64,000 nucleotides of DNA from Clostridium sp. KNHs205 (GTDB lineage Bacteria > Bacillota > Clostridia > Lachnospirales > Lachnospiraceae), in NCBI RefSeq assembly GCF_000702945.1, contig NZ_JNLE01000003.1, positions 4,387,501 to 4,451,500 of the forward strand. The letters are read 5' to 3'. Positions 36,080-44,920 of the stretch are shown here, piece after piece. Position numbers and translations under genes: made by a program. Numbering within the stretch: the stretch's first letter is position 1; each line of letters starts with the position of its first letter. The notes under the pieces were generated by a model, which saw only the letters and a list, made by a program, of their open reading frames with translations, was not told the origin of the DNA and did not search any database.

Positions 36080-38320
36080 TCAATAACTGTTCATCGGATC
36101 AAAGTCAAATTGGACGACAATTCCTTGAAATTTATCAGAAAAACGGTAAAAACCGTCCAAAAAATCCTTTGCAGTAATCAGTCTGTTATAATCTTCTTCC
36201 TTTATATATAAGCAGAACCGGTAAATATCATTGACCTTTGACAGACTGGCCGGCGAAGGTCCGATAATATGATGCTCTTTCAGTTCCTCATCCTTTTCCC
36301 ATTGTTTTAAGCTGTCGGTTAAAAGCTCAGCCGCTTCTATTCCTTTTCCCTCTTCTTTTGAAGCAATAAGCACTGCCAGAATATGAGAGGCCGGAGGATA
36401 CGCCATCAGTTTGCGAAACAGCATCTCCTGCTTATAAAAGCCTTCGTAGTCACCTTTTCCGGCATAGACAATGCTGTGGTGCTCCGGCTGGTAGGTCTGT
36501 ATCACCACTTCTCCCGGCAGTTCTGCTCTTCCTGCTCTGCCTGCTGCCTGTGTCAGGAGCTGAAAAGTCCTTTCCGATGCACGAAAGTCTGCTGCATGAA
36601 GGGATAAATCCGCTGCCAGGATGCCCACCAGGGTAACTTTCGGAAAGTCATGGCCTTTTACAATCATCTGGGTTCCAACCAGTATATCTGCCTGCCCATT
36701 GGAAAAGGCAGCAAGTATTTCCTCATGACCTCCCTTTTTTTTCGTGGTATCCATGTCCATGCGAAGGATTCTGGCATAAGGAAATTCTTTCCTGACCATT
36801 TCCTCTACCTTCTGGGTTCCGGTGCCAAAAGCCGCAATATATTTTGACCCGCAGGAGGGACAGGTTTTCGGGTAATCCTCCTCATGCCCGCAGTAATGGC
36901 AGACCATCCTGCCATTGTTATGGGAGGTAAGTGAAATATCGCAATGAGGGCATTTTAATACAAAACCACAGCTTCTGCAGGAAATAAACCCTGCATAACC
37001 TCTGCGGTTGATAAACAGCATAATCTGCTCTCCCTTTTTCAACCGGTCTTCCATAAGGGCTTTCAGCCTTCTGCTGAATATGGATTTATTCCTGGCTTTT
37101 AACTCTTCTCTTAAGTCCTCGGTCCAGATAGAGGGCATCTGTCTTGTACCTTCTCTGGCTTCCAGACGGTAAAGGGTATATTCGCCCTCCAGGGCTTTCT
37201 TATAGGACTCCAGAGAAGGAGTTGCAGAGCCTAAGAGTACACTGGCTCCGGATAACCTTGCTCTTTCAATGGCGGTTTCTCTGGCATGATATTTCGGCGG
37301 ATTTTCACTTTTATAACTTCCTTCATGCTCTTCATCCATAATTATGAGCCCAAGATTCTTAAACGGGGTGAAGAGAGCCGATCTGGGTCCAATGATAATA
37401 TCAATATCTCCGTTTTTTGCTCTGAGATACTGGTCATATTTTTCCCCGCCGGACAGTTTTGAATTCATAATTGATACACGGTCACCAAATTTTTGAAAAA
37501 ACCTCATGACTGTCTGATAGGTAAGAGAAATCTCAGGTATCAGTACGATTACCTGTTTACCAAGTCTTAGCATTTCTTCTATTATATTTATATATACTTC
37601 TGTTTTACCGCTGCCCGTGACACCATATAAAAGGCAGGTTCTACGAATACCTTCTCTGTAATTCTTTATAAAATCATCCGCTATTTCCTGCTGTTTCTCA
37701 CTAAGTATTACAGTTTTCCCGGATACCTTATAATCTCTGACAGGATTTCGATATAAGACATTGGCTTCTGTCTTTATTATACCCAGCTTCTCAAGATCCT
37801 TAATGGTAGAGGGAGCTATATTCAGCTTATTTCTAACATATTCATAATCCAGTGACTCGCCCTTTAACAGCTCTTCTATTAAACGGACTCTGCCTTTATT
37901 ATTTTTACGTTTCTCTGTCTCCAGTGCCTCTTTAAGTTCCACTACAGACAGAAGCACCTTAATCTTCTTATCTTCTTTTTGCTTAACGGTCTTTTTAACA
38001 GGAATCACTGTTTTAAGTGCTTCATTCATGGTAGAACCAAATGTGTTCCGCATCCAGGCTGCCAGGCTGATAAGCTGACCTTCTATCATCAGCGTATCCT
38101 CCGCCAGAGAAGTAATCGGCTTTATAGCCTCTTCCTTCCATTTCGCTTTATCGGACAAGCCGGTAATATATCCCTTTATCTGTCTGTTTCCTTTTCCGAA
38201 GGGGATGAGCACCTGGGCACCGATTAAAGCACGGTCTCGAAGCGCTTCGGGTATCAGGTACTGATAGGTACGATCCAGATCTTCATGAGAAATGTCAACT
38301 ATGATATCTGCATATTTCAT
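36080..38320 (-). CDS. priA: Primosomal protein N' (replication restart helicase PriA)
   Basis: 3'-5' superfamily 2 helicase that reloads the replisome at stalled forks. The N-terminal DNA-binding domain starts MKYADIIVDISHEDLDRTYQY. Walker A is GVTGSGKTEVYINII, and the DEEH box is IIMDEEHEGSYKSENPPKYHARE. The two zinc sites lie in CRSCGFVLKCPHC and CHYCGHEEDYPKTCPSC. Motifs V/VI include QAAGRAGRAELPGEV. The first in-frame codon is GTG at 38323; the ATG next to it (38320) is used here. Length of about 746 is normal. It is upstream of def-fmt, the widespread order. Confidence 0.96.
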   Translation of the reverse strand: MKYADIIVDISHEDLDRTYQYLIPEALRDRALIGAQVLIPFGKGNRQIKGYITGLSDKAKWKEEAIKPITSLAEDTLMIEGQLISLAAWMRNTFGSTMNEALKTVIPVKKTVKQKEDKKIKVLLSVVELKEALETEKRKNNKGRVRLIEELLKGESLDYEYVRNKLNIAPSTIKDLEKLGIIKTEANVLYRNPVRDYKVSGKTVILSEKQQEIADDFIKNYREGIRRTCLLYGVTGSGKTEVYINIIEEMLRLGKQVIVLIPEISLTYQTVMRFFQKFGDRVSIMNSKLSGGEKYDQYLRAKNGDIDIIIGPRSALFTPFKNLGLIIMDEEHEGSYKSENPPKYHARETAIERARLSGASVLLGSATPSLESYKKALEGEYTLYRLEAREGTRQMPSIWTEDLREELKARNKSIFSRRLKALMEDRLKKGEQIMLFINRRGYAGFISCRSCGFVLKCPHCDISLTSHNNGRMVCHYCGHEEDYPKTCPSCGSKYIAAFGTGTQKVEEMVRKEFPYARILRMDMDTTKKKGGHEEILAAFSNGQADILVGTQMIVKGHDFPKVTLVGILAADLSLHAADFRASERTFQLLTQAAGRAGRAELPGEVVIQTYQPEHHSIVYAGKGDYEGFYKQEMLFRKLMAYPPASHILAVLIASKEEGKGIEAAELLTDSLKQWEKDEELKEHHIIGPSPASLSKVNDIYRFCLYIKEEDYNRLITAKDFLDGFYRFSDKFQGIVVQFDFDPMNSY

Positions 38321-38383
38321 CACCTTACCACCACCTTCCTGTGTTTCTTCTATTTATTGTAACAGATTATCTCATCGTTCTTC

Positions 38384-39877
38384 TTATTGTAACAGATTTT
38401 TTACTATCTCGTCGGTCTTCATGCCTCTGGAGCCTTTTACCAGAACACCATCTCCATTCTTTAAGTAACCTTTAAGAAAACTTACAGCTTCTTCATTATT
38501 ATCAAAGGAATGGGTCTCAATCTGTGCTTTCTTATCCTTAATTGCTTTTGCGATATAGCGGGCTTCTGTTCCTACGGTAACAACACAGTCAAGCTTTACC
38601 TGGGCAATATATTCACCCACTTCATAATGGCTTTGCTGTGAGATTTCTCCCAGTTCCTTTACATCAGCCAGAACTGCAATACGCCTTGTTACATTATCCA
38701 GTTCTTTTAAGACACCTATACCACTTTTCATGGAATCAGGACTCGCATTGTAGGAATCATCGATTACTTTAATCCCATTAAAGCTTGAAATCTGCCCTCT
38801 CATGGCAATGGGTCTGTAATTTTTAAGTCCTTCTTTTGCTCTGCTTACAGGGATTCCATAATTCCAGGCTATGGCCAAAGCTGCCAGCGCATTATAGACA
38901 TTGTGAATACCAGGTACCATTAGAGCAACTTCCTCTGTGACAGTTTCTGTAACTTTTCTGCTGTCAGGCACAAGCTTCTCAGACAGAATATCTATTTTTA
39001 AATCTTTTTTCGTCTTTGGATAAGTAACCAGGAAGGTAGTCTCCTCTGCTATGGTTTTTATATCAGAAGCCATAAAATCATAGCTGCCCTGAATACCATA
39101 GGTTATTACCTGGCATTCTTTCAGCTTTTCGGCTGTGAGAGGAGACAGGTCAATACCGGTATCTCTTTTTTCCCATACCCGGGCAGCTTCTCCCAGCAGA
39201 TCATCATCTCCATTTAAAACCAGAACATTGCCTTTTAAGAAGGAATTGATAATATTCATTTTTTCTTTTCTGATATTTTCCCTGGTTTTTAACTGGGCTA
39301 TATGGGATACACCGATGTTGGTCATAACCGCTGCTTCCGGCTGGGCAATGTTACAAAGTCTTGCCATTTCACCTTCTTCACTCATTCCCATCTCTATTAC
39401 ACCAAGTTCATGCTCCTTCTTAAGCTTAAGCATCATTAAGGGAAGCCCTACCTGGCTGTTCATATTTCCTTCGGTCTTTAATACTTTACGGGATACCTCC
39501 AGGGCAACCGCAACCATTTCCTTTGTAGTGGTCTTTCCAACGCTGCCGGTAATCCCAATCACGGGAATGGGATATTTCTCCCTGTAGTAGGTGCCAAGTG
39601 CCTGTAACGCCTGTAAGGTATCTTCTACCAGAATGCAGGCTCTGCCTTCCACTTCCGGTAATTCCTTGTGTGACAGGCAGGCTGCTGCTCCATGTAAAAA
39701 AGCATCCTGAATGTAGTCATGTCCGTCCACTCTCTCACCAACGATAGGTACAAAGAGAGAACCTGCTACTGCCTTCCCGGAATTTGTCAATACCTCAGAA
39801 ATATTGATATCAGCTTTTCCCCAAAGAAGTGTCCCTTTCGTAGCAAGAACGATTTCTTTTATATTTATTTCATTCAT
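38384..39877 (-). CDS. murF: UDP-N-acetylmuramoyl-tripeptide--D-alanyl-D-alanine ligase
   Basis: Adds D-Ala-D-Ala to the UDP-MurNAc tripeptide. The ATP loop is GITGSVGKTTTKEMVAVAL, with TEGNMNSQVGLPLMMLKL and EMGMSEEGEMARLCNIAQP typical of MurF. The C-terminal domain contains VIDDSYNASPDSMKSGIGVL, diagnostic for MurF. ATG 39877 is preceded by GGAGAAATAAA. At 497 residues it is somewhat longer than the Bacillus enzyme. It is paired with murE upstream (20-bp gap), apart from the main division cluster. Confidence 0.96.
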   Translation of the reverse strand: MNEINIKEIVLATKGTLLWGKADINISEVLTNSGKAVAGSLFVPIVGERVDGHDYIQDAFLHGAAACLSHKELPEVEGRACILVEDTLQALQALGTYYREKYPIPVIGITGSVGKTTTKEMVAVALEVSRKVLKTEGNMNSQVGLPLMMLKLKKEHELGVIEMGMSEEGEMARLCNIAQPEAAVMTNIGVSHIAQLKTRENIRKEKMNIINSFLKGNVLVLNGDDDLLGEAARVWEKRDTGIDLSPLTAEKLKECQVITYGIQGSYDFMASDIKTIAEETTFLVTYPKTKKDLKIDILSEKLVPDSRKVTETVTEEVALMVPGIHNVYNALAALAIAWNYGIPVSRAKEGLKNYRPIAMRGQISSFNGIKVIDDSYNASPDSMKSGIGVLKELDNVTRRIAVLADVKELGEISQQSHYEVGEYIAQVKLDCVVTVGTEARYIAKAIKDKKAQIETHSFDNNEEAVSFLKGYLKNGDGVLVKGSRGMKTDEIVKNLLQ

Positions 39878-39897
39878 TTTATTTCTCCATTCCCGGT

Positions 39898-41379
39898 CTA
39901 TAGGATAACCTTGCCTTCTGCTTTTATTTCATCAACAGCCTGACGAATCAGATCTCTTTCATCCATCTTGTATTTTACGCCTTTAATTTCCTGATAATCT
40001 TCATGACCTTTACCAGCAAGAATAATAACATCACCGGCTATGGCATTTTCAATACAATATTTGATAGCTTCTTTTCTGTCTATGATTGCAATATATTCTC
40101 CCGGACCTTTCTTTACGCCGGTTATGATATCCTTTAAGATTTCCTCCGGTTCTTCAAATCTAGGATTATCAGAGGTTACAATGGTAAGATCTGCAAGGTT
40201 TGAGGAAATTTCACCCATCTCATACCTTCTTAACTTTGAACGGTTACCACCGCAGCCAAAGAGGCATATCAGTCTTTTGGGTTCATATTCCTTAATGGTA
40301 GTAAGGAGGCTTTTTAAGGACATGGCATTATGGGCATAATCTATCATCATGGAAAACTTTGAGGATATGGTAACCGGCTCAACTCTTCCCTTTACTTTAA
40401 CGGATAAAAGTGCCTTCTTTATATTCTCTTCACTGATACCGAAATGCCTGCAGATGGCAATTGCAGTCAGTGAATTATAAACATTGAATTTACCCGGCAG
40501 ATTTAAGTGAACGGAGTAGTTCAACAGCCCTTTCAGATCATAATTCACACCAAGGCTTCCATCCATAGTGTGAAGGTTTATGTTGCAGGCCATTAAGTCT
40601 GCTTCTTTCTCCAGACTGTAAGTTTCAAGCTTACAGGTATGTCCCTTTAATACCTCCTCCATATGGGTATCATCTGCATTGGCAATTCCCACCAGGCACT
40701 GTTTAAAGAGAAGCCCCTTGCAAGCCATATATTCTTCAAAATCCTTGTGTTCATCAGGACCGATATGATCCGGCTCAATATTTGTAAAGATACCGTAATC
40801 AAAGGTAAAGCCGCCAACTCTTGAGAGCATTAATCCCTGTGAAGAAACCTCCATTACCACTGCTTCGCAACCCTCTTCAACCATTTTTGCAAAGTATTCC
40901 TGAATCTGATAGGATTCAGGGGTTGTATTGGCTGCCGGTATGACATTGTCTCCAATAATGACTTCTATGGTTCCCAGAAGTCCTGTCTTGATACCTGCAT
41001 TTTCCAGGATGGAACGCACCATATAGGAGGTGGTGGTTTTACCTTTGGTTCCGGTGATACCTATGGTCTTAAGCTTTGCCGCCGGGTGGTCAAAGTAGGC
41101 AGCTGAAAGCTCCGCCAGTGCCCGTCTGGTATCCTCAACACGGATTACCGTAACTTCTCCGTCAACTTCCACCTCCTGGGAAACCACAAGAACTTTAGCT
41201 CCTTTTTCTGTAACCTCCCTGGCAAAATCATGCCCGTCAATTTTAAAGCCTTTGATACATACAAAAACGGAACCTGGCTTTACTTTTCTGGAATCATATA
41301 CCAGTTCCAGAATTTCCGTATCCAAAGTCCCTCTTACCAGTGTATATTCAGTTTTTTCCAACATTTTCTTAAGCTGCAT
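39898..41379 (-). CDS. murE: UDP-N-acetylmuramoyl-L-alanyl-D-glutamate--meso-diaminopimelate ligase
   Basis: Adds the third stem-peptide residue. Motifs are LVYDSRKVKPGSVFVCIKG, the ATP loop GITGTKGKTTTSYMVRS, and MEVSSQGLMLSRV. The specificity motif reads DNPR (in TSDNPRFEEPEEI), which marks meso-diaminopimelate rather than lysine enzymes, so this peptidoglycan is predicted to be the DAP type. GGAGG lies five bases before ATG 41379. Length 493 is normal. It starts the murE-murF pair; a hairpin with a short T tract lies 100 bp upstream. Confidence 0.96.
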   Translation of the reverse strand: MQLKKMLEKTEYTLVRGTLDTEILELVYDSRKVKPGSVFVCIKGFKIDGHDFAREVTEKGAKVLVVSQEVEVDGEVTVIRVEDTRRALAELSAAYFDHPAAKLKTIGITGTKGKTTTSYMVRSILENAGIKTGLLGTIEVIIGDNVIPAANTTPESYQIQEYFAKMVEEGCEAVVMEVSSQGLMLSRVGGFTFDYGIFTNIEPDHIGPDEHKDFEEYMACKGLLFKQCLVGIANADDTHMEEVLKGHTCKLETYSLEKEADLMACNINLHTMDGSLGVNYDLKGLLNYSVHLNLPGKFNVYNSLTAIAICRHFGISEENIKKALLSVKVKGRVEPVTISSKFSMMIDYAHNAMSLKSLLTTIKEYEPKRLICLFGCGGNRSKLRRYEMGEISSNLADLTIVTSDNPRFEEPEEILKDIITGVKKGPGEYIAIIDRKEAIKYCIENAIAGDVIILAGKGHEDYQEIKGVKYKMDERDLIRQAVDEIKAEGKVIL

Positions 41380-41481
41380 AAATACCTCCTACATAGCCCT
41401 GCTCTACGGCTGAATTATTATAATATATGAAAGGGAAATACTCCTATACCATACTTTGGGCTTCCTTGTATTTTCCAACAG

Positions 41482-41515
41482 AAAAGCCCATCCAAGCTTA
41501 CCCGGACGGGCTTTA
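41482..41515 (-). terminator. Hairpin upstream of murE
   Basis: On the minus strand AAAGCCCGTCC pairs with GGATGGGCTTT around a ten-base loop and is followed by TTCTGTT. It would end transcripts coming from proC-ppnP and the palindrome upstream, or act as an attenuator ahead of murE. The T tract is short. Between it and the palindrome (41516-41645) I see nothing else. Confidence 0.5.
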
Positions 41516-41645
41516 TCTCAAGGTAATAGAATACCCATACTTTTATTCATTATATAACACTGGATTTTCCTTGTCAATGTCGGCTGAGGAGTTGTGCAGG
41601 ACAAATGGAGAATGAAATACAGAAAGAGATGTTGGGGAAACGGAC

Positions 41646-41879
41646 GATAATTGAGGATTTTGTTTTTTCGTTTTGTTGCTCAATGCTCCGTATGACACTA
41701 AAGCGACAGCAGCTGTTCCTGGGAAGCGGAAAAAGTGCCAAACTCGCTGGAACGCTGAGGCTTTGGTAGTTTGCTGCTGCTCAGACACTGGCACTTTTTT
41801 CGCTAGTCACGGCTGCTGTCACTTAAGTGTCATATGGAGCCTTTCGATACAAAACGCCAAAACAAAATCCTCAATTATC
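41646..41879. repeat. Long palindromic structured element (element A)
   Basis: A 234-bp element between ppnP and murE folds almost entirely. Stems from outside in: GATAATTGAGGATTTTG / CAAAATCCTCAATTATC continuing to CGTTTTG / CAAAACG; GCTCC / GGAGC; ATGACACT / AGTGTCAT; GACAGCAGC / GCTGCTGTC; AAAAAGTGCC / GGCACTTTTT. Unpaired parts are TGTTCCTGG and CTAGTCAC, flanking an inner stem, and the tip is CCAAACTCGC-N31-GCTCAGACACTGG (41738-41791). Weaker pairing extends outward (TGTGCAG near 41574, CTGCACA near 41933). Element B shares the loops but has differently sequenced, still complementary stems. No protein is encoded. Confidence 0.85.
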
Positions 41880-41987
41880 TGTGTACTCCCATTATTTCCA
41901 TTATTTAGTTTCAGGTGTTAGGTGTGAGAGGCACTGCACAGTAAATGGATGAAGGATGTTACTGGAAGTGGAAAATGGAGCTTATGG

Positions 41988-42308
41988 CTATTTCGCAGCT
42001 TCTTTATAAGAACAACAGTAATCACTGTAGGTTCTTACAATAATCTTGAACTTGGAGTCAGCCGGAACTACAAAATTTTCTCCTGTTTTGTAAGTGGTAT
42101 AGGAGGATTCTCCTGGCAGACAGATATCCATTTCTCCTCCCAGGACTTCCATCAGTTCCTCAGCTCCGGTAGCAAATTCATACTCACCTGCCAGCATAAA
42201 TCCCAGAGTTTTTCTCTCTCCATTCTTAAAATAAATTGTCCGGCTGGTAACCTTTCCGTCAAAATATACATTTGCCTCTTTTACTACATCCACATTTTCA
42301 AATTTCAT
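41988..42308 (-). CDS. ppnP: Pyrimidine/purine nucleoside phosphorylase PpnP (DUF1255)
   Basis: Small cupin-like phosphorylase that splits nucleosides with phosphate. The 106-residue protein begins [20 protein letters not shown] and has [20 protein letters not shown] and the cupin segment [19 protein letters not shown], matching the YaiE/PpnP family well. It ends in a CCSYKEAAK tail. The start ATG at 42308 is three bases after the proC stop codon, so the two are co-transcribed. Downstream is the palindromic element A. Confidence 0.9.
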   Translation of the reverse strand: MKFENVDVVKEANVYFDGKVTSRTIYFKNGERKTLGFMLAGEYEFATGAEELMEVLGGEMDICLPGESSYTTYKTGENFVVPADSKFKIIVRTYSDYCCSYKEAAK

Positions 42309-42311
42309 CTT

Positions 42312-43106
42312 TTAAAGTCCTTTCGATTTATTGGTGCAGGCTTTCATGGCTTCAACTACAGCACTGCGAAAACCCTTTTGCTCCAGTACTCTGACAGCCT
42401 CTATGGTAGTACCCCCCGGAGAGCATACCATATCTTTTAATTCACCGGGATGTTTGCCTGTTTCAAGAACCATTTTAGCACTTCCATACACTGCCTGTGC
42501 AGCAAACTGGTATGCCTGGGCTCTTGGCATTCCATCTGCTACAGCTGCATCTGCCATTGCTTCGATAAACATAAATACATAAGCCGGTGAACTACCGCTT
42601 ACAGCTACAACAACATCCATCAATTTCTCAGGTAATACCTCAACCTTACCAAACCCTCTTAGAATCCCGCACACCTGCTCCAGTTCTTTTGCTGTTACCA
42701 GGTCATTGCTGCAGACTCCGGTTATACCTTCACCCACCAGCGCAGGAGTATTAGGCATACAGCGGATAACTTTTAATGACCTTCCAAAGGTTTCTGACAA
42801 CCAGGCAAGGGTTTTACCGGGTGCTATGGTTACTATAATCTGATTATCCTTAATATAATCTTTGATTTCATTAATCACCGCTTCATAATATTGAGGTTTT
42901 ACCGCTAAAAACAGGATATCTGCTTCATTTACTACAGTCTTGTTATCACTGCTGACCTTAATCTGTAATTGATGCCTGGCTTTTTCCAGTGCCGGTGCAT
43001 AAGTATCTGAAGCAAAAATATCTTCTGCACTGCAGATCCCATTAGCCGTTATGCCTCCAATCATAGCCACTGCCATATTACCGCAACCGATAAATCCTAA
43101 TTTCAT
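42312..43106 (-). CDS. proC: Pyrroline-5-carboxylate reductase
   Basis: Last step of proline synthesis, reducing pyrroline-5-carboxylate with NAD(P)H. It starts MKLGFIGCGNMAVAMIGGI (dinucleotide-binding loop). Further family stretches are LFLAVKPQYYEAVI, RCMPNTPALVGEGITG and the C-terminal VCSPGGTTIEAVRVLEQKGFRSAVVEA. At 264 residues it is normal. A GAAAGGAAATGGT ribosome region precedes ATG 43106. It forms a two-gene unit with ppnP. Confidence 0.96.
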   Translation of the reverse strand: MKLGFIGCGNMAVAMIGGITANGICSAEDIFASDTYAPALEKARHQLQIKVSSDNKTVVNEADILFLAVKPQYYEAVINEIKDYIKDNQIIVTIAPGKTLAWLSETFGRSLKVIRCMPNTPALVGEGITGVCSNDLVTAKELEQVCGILRGFGKVEVLPEKLMDVVVAVSGSSPAYVFMFIEAMADAAVADGMPRAQAYQFAAQAVYGSAKMVLETGKHPGELKDMVCSPGGTTIEAVRVLEQKGFRSAVVEAMKACTNKSKGL

Positions 43107-43372
43107 ACCATTTCCTTTCTGTACTTTTTATACCTTGTACAAAGAATAATATACTATTTCACCCATTGTAACAGGGTTATTTCATTAAAATATAATTAAG
43201 AATATAACTGTTAATCAAAGCAAAGGCTTTTTCTTCCTTTCTGATATGATAGCCCTATCCCAGAATAACAATATAAAACCTTAAAATAAGCGCTGTGTGC
43301 AGCCGTTATATAAATTGTTAAGGTTACAATATCATTAACCAAAGCTTTCCACAATAAAAACTTACGTGATTA

Positions 43373-43416
43373 TAAAAAAAGTGGCATCAGCTCATCTAAA
43401 TGACTGCCTCGCCACA
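43373..43416 (-). terminator. Terminator-like hairpin in tetR-proC gap
   Basis: On the minus strand GTGGC pairs with GCCAC, with an inner CAG-TCAT / ATGA-CTG stem, followed by seven T residues (43374-43380 as A on the plus strand). It resembles a Rho-independent terminator but is 330 bp from tetR. Confidence 0.5.
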
Positions 43417-43559
43417 ATAAAAACATCTGCAATAATTCTATATATAACAGTTTTATATACCACATTTCAAACTATAGTCTAAATTATAATTTCTCATATA
43501 TTTTTTGTCAATTTATAAATTTCCCATAAGTGGAGTCATAATATTTCTGTTTGTTTGAT

Positions 43560-43622
43560 ATAAAAAGCAGGTTTCCTTGTAAGTGTATATGAATCAAATA
43601 ATACATATCCTGTAGAACCTGC
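43560..43622 (-). terminator. Hairpin terminator downstream of tetR
   Basis: On the minus strand GCAGGTT (43616-43622) pairs with AACCTGC (43567-43573), with an inner ATATG / CATAT pairing, and is followed by TTTTTATAT. It is a plausible end of the tetR transcript. Confidence 0.5.
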
Positions 43623-43740
43623 ATCCTTCTAACCATATGAGTATTTCAAAAGTAGCTGCTGCCTTTTCCTGTTATCTTTTCTGTTATCTTTTCTGTTGTC
43701 TTTTCCGTATTTTATTTATCTGTTTTTTATTTTCTGCTTT

Positions 43741-44325
43741 TTATTTATCTGCTCTGATAGTTTCCAGCATAAATGGTAAAAAGTCTTTGCTATATTGAGT
43801 CAGGGAATAGCTTCCTTTGCTAAGGCACCAGTCAGATATTAAAGCCCGCTCACAGAGAGAATAGTATTTTGTCAGTTCCCTGACAGATTTATCTTTTGTA
43901 ATCTGTCCAAGTTTCTGCCCTTCCTCCATGATATCCGTCACTAGTTTATAATACATTCTGTTCTGGTCCAATAAGTTTGACTGTCCCTTGGAGATAAGCT
44001 GCGTGGAATACAAGGAAGAAAGTAAATCCACATCAATGTTCTTCTCAATAAACTGATGCATCTCATAATTCATAAACAAAAGTTTATCATAGCTGCTTAG
44101 GTCAGCAGACATCTCCTTCTCCAGCTGCTCATATCTCCGGTCAAAAATGGTAGCCAGCGTATCCAGCAAAGAATCTTTCCGTTCAAAATAATAATAAAAG
44201 GTCCCTTTAGATGTTCCGGCAGCTGCAATAATATCCTCCACTGTTGTATCCTCGTAACTTTTTATATGAAACAGCTCCCAGGCTGCATTAACGATTTTTT
44301 CCTTGGTACTTATCTGCTCTGACAT
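43741..44325 (-). CDS. TetR family transcriptional regulator
   Basis: One-component regulator with N-terminal helix-turn-helix: KEKIVNAAWELFHIKSYEDTTVEDIIAAAGTSKGTFYYYF-type layout, written here in part as VEDIIAAAGTSKGTFYYYF. The ligand domain (about residues 60-194) is helical and not recognisable to a specific subfamily. ATG 44325 follows GAGG by five bases and is preferred over the ATGs at 44346 and 44355. The promoter and a perfect palindromic operator lie just upstream, implying autorepression. No transporter or enzyme is adjacent, so the regulated target is unknown. Confidence 0.9.
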   Translation of the reverse strand: MSEQISTKEKIVNAAWELFHIKSYEDTTVEDIIAAAGTSKGTFYYYFERKDSLLDTLATIFDRRYEQLEKEMSADLSSYDKLLFMNYEMHQFIEKNIDVDLLSSLYSTQLISKGQSNLLDQNRMYYKLVTDIMEEGQKLGQITKDKSVRELTKYYSLCERALISDWCLSKGSYSLTQYSKDFLPFMLETIRADK

Positions 44326-44369
44326 GAATTCCTCGCATTCTGACATATATGGCAATACATGTCCTATTG

Positions 44370-44388
44370 TAAACTGATAAACAGTTTA
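44370..44388. promoter_or_regulatory. Predicted TetR operator (19-bp perfect palindrome)
   Basis: TAAACTGATAAACAGTTTA is a perfect inverted repeat of 7-bp arms with a 5-bp centre, 45 bp upstream of the tetR start and overlapping its -10 box. This is the usual operator size and position for autoregulated TetR proteins. Confidence 0.75.
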
Positions 44389-44411
44389 ACATAAAATTAA
44401 ATTTATCACAA
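44383..44411 (-). promoter_or_regulatory. Predicted tetR promoter
   Basis: On the minus strand TTGTGA (44406-44411), a 17-bp spacer and TAAACT (44383-44388). The -10 box is part of the palindromic operator, so bound repressor would block polymerase. Confidence 0.6.
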
Positions 44412-44483
44412 TACAAAAGGTGTGTAAAAGGTTGTCAAGGGGTATACTGGTATAGAACTAAGGGTTAGGTTGTGGCTGCGGAC

Positions 44484-44716
44484 GATGATTTGGAGTTCTG
44501 TTTATCCGTTATGTTGTTCGTGCTTCCTAATTCCACTAAAGTGCCAGTAACTGTTCCTGGCAGAAGCAGCAGTGCCAAACTCGCTGTTTACACTTCGGTG
44601 GTTCCAGGTTATCGTGCTCAGACAGTGGCACTGCTGCTTCTAGTCACAGTTTCTGCCACTTAAGTGTCATAAGGAATCCCTCAATACATAACTGCTAAAC
44701 AGAACTCCAAATCATC
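44484..44716. repeat. Long palindromic structured element (element B)
   Basis: A 233-bp relative of element A. Outer stem GATGATTTGGAGTTCTG / CAGAACTCCAAATCATC; a middle stem with CAGTAACTG / CAGTTTCTG; inner stem AGAAGCAGCAGTGCC / GGCACTGCTGCTTCT. Unpaired TGTTCCTGG and CTAGTCAC are identical to element A. The tip is CCAAACTCGC-N31-GCTCAGACAGTGG (44575-44628), with the same 31-base separation as in A. A CGGACGAT motif begins both elements. Outer bases near 44457 and 44745 (CTAAGGGT / ACCCTTAG) also pair. Stems differ from A in sequence while remaining complementary. No coding region is supported. Confidence 0.85.
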
Positions 44717-44780
44717 TGACTCTTCTTGCTCTGACTATGACCCTTAGAACCTTGAAGTTTGAAGTATTCTTAGATAACTA

Positions 44781-44918
44781 TTAACCAAAGTCCAACTCAC
44801 CATTAGCAATCTCCTGTTGTACTTCTTCCCTGCTTTTTATTATTATTTTATTTTTTTCTATCTCACTTGATGGAGCAAGTTTAATAAATGCAACATATTT
44901 ATAATTTAAACTCTCCTC
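44781..44918 (-). pseudogene. Possible 3' remnant of an unidentified gene
   Basis: An open frame of 45 codons on the minus strand without a usable start reads, near its end, like a normal protein C-terminus (REEVQQEIANGELDFG then TAA), after YVAFIKLAPSSEIEKNK. Its upstream stop codon lies exactly at the boundary with palindromic element C, as if the element had replaced or cut the rest of the gene. I do not recognise the family. It could equally be chance reading of AT-rich DNA. Confidence 0.3.
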
Positions 44919-44920
44919 TT

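Larger units (their letters stand above)
43107..43740. other. 634-bp AT-rich gap between tetR and proC
   Basis: No coding region is supported here. The stretch holds two minus-strand terminator-like hairpins, listed separately, and a low-complexity tract of CTTTTCTGTTAT-type repeats near 43660-43730 just after the tetR stop. I found no convincing promoter for proC beyond weak matches near 43143-43171. Confidence 0.6.

Noticed and set aside
41380..41480. T-box or amino-acid riboswitch before murE
   Set aside because: No T-box sequence or specifier-loop arrangement is present; only a simple hairpin upstream.
41427..41921. Several small open frames on both strands between murE and ppnP
   Set aside because: They overlap palindromic element A or the hairpin near 41500, lack ribosome sites and resemble no protein.
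43640..43740. Repetitive CTTTTCTGTTAT tract as a regulatory repeat
   Set aside because: Units are irregular and pyrimidine-rich like simple low-complexity DNA, directly after the tetR stop.
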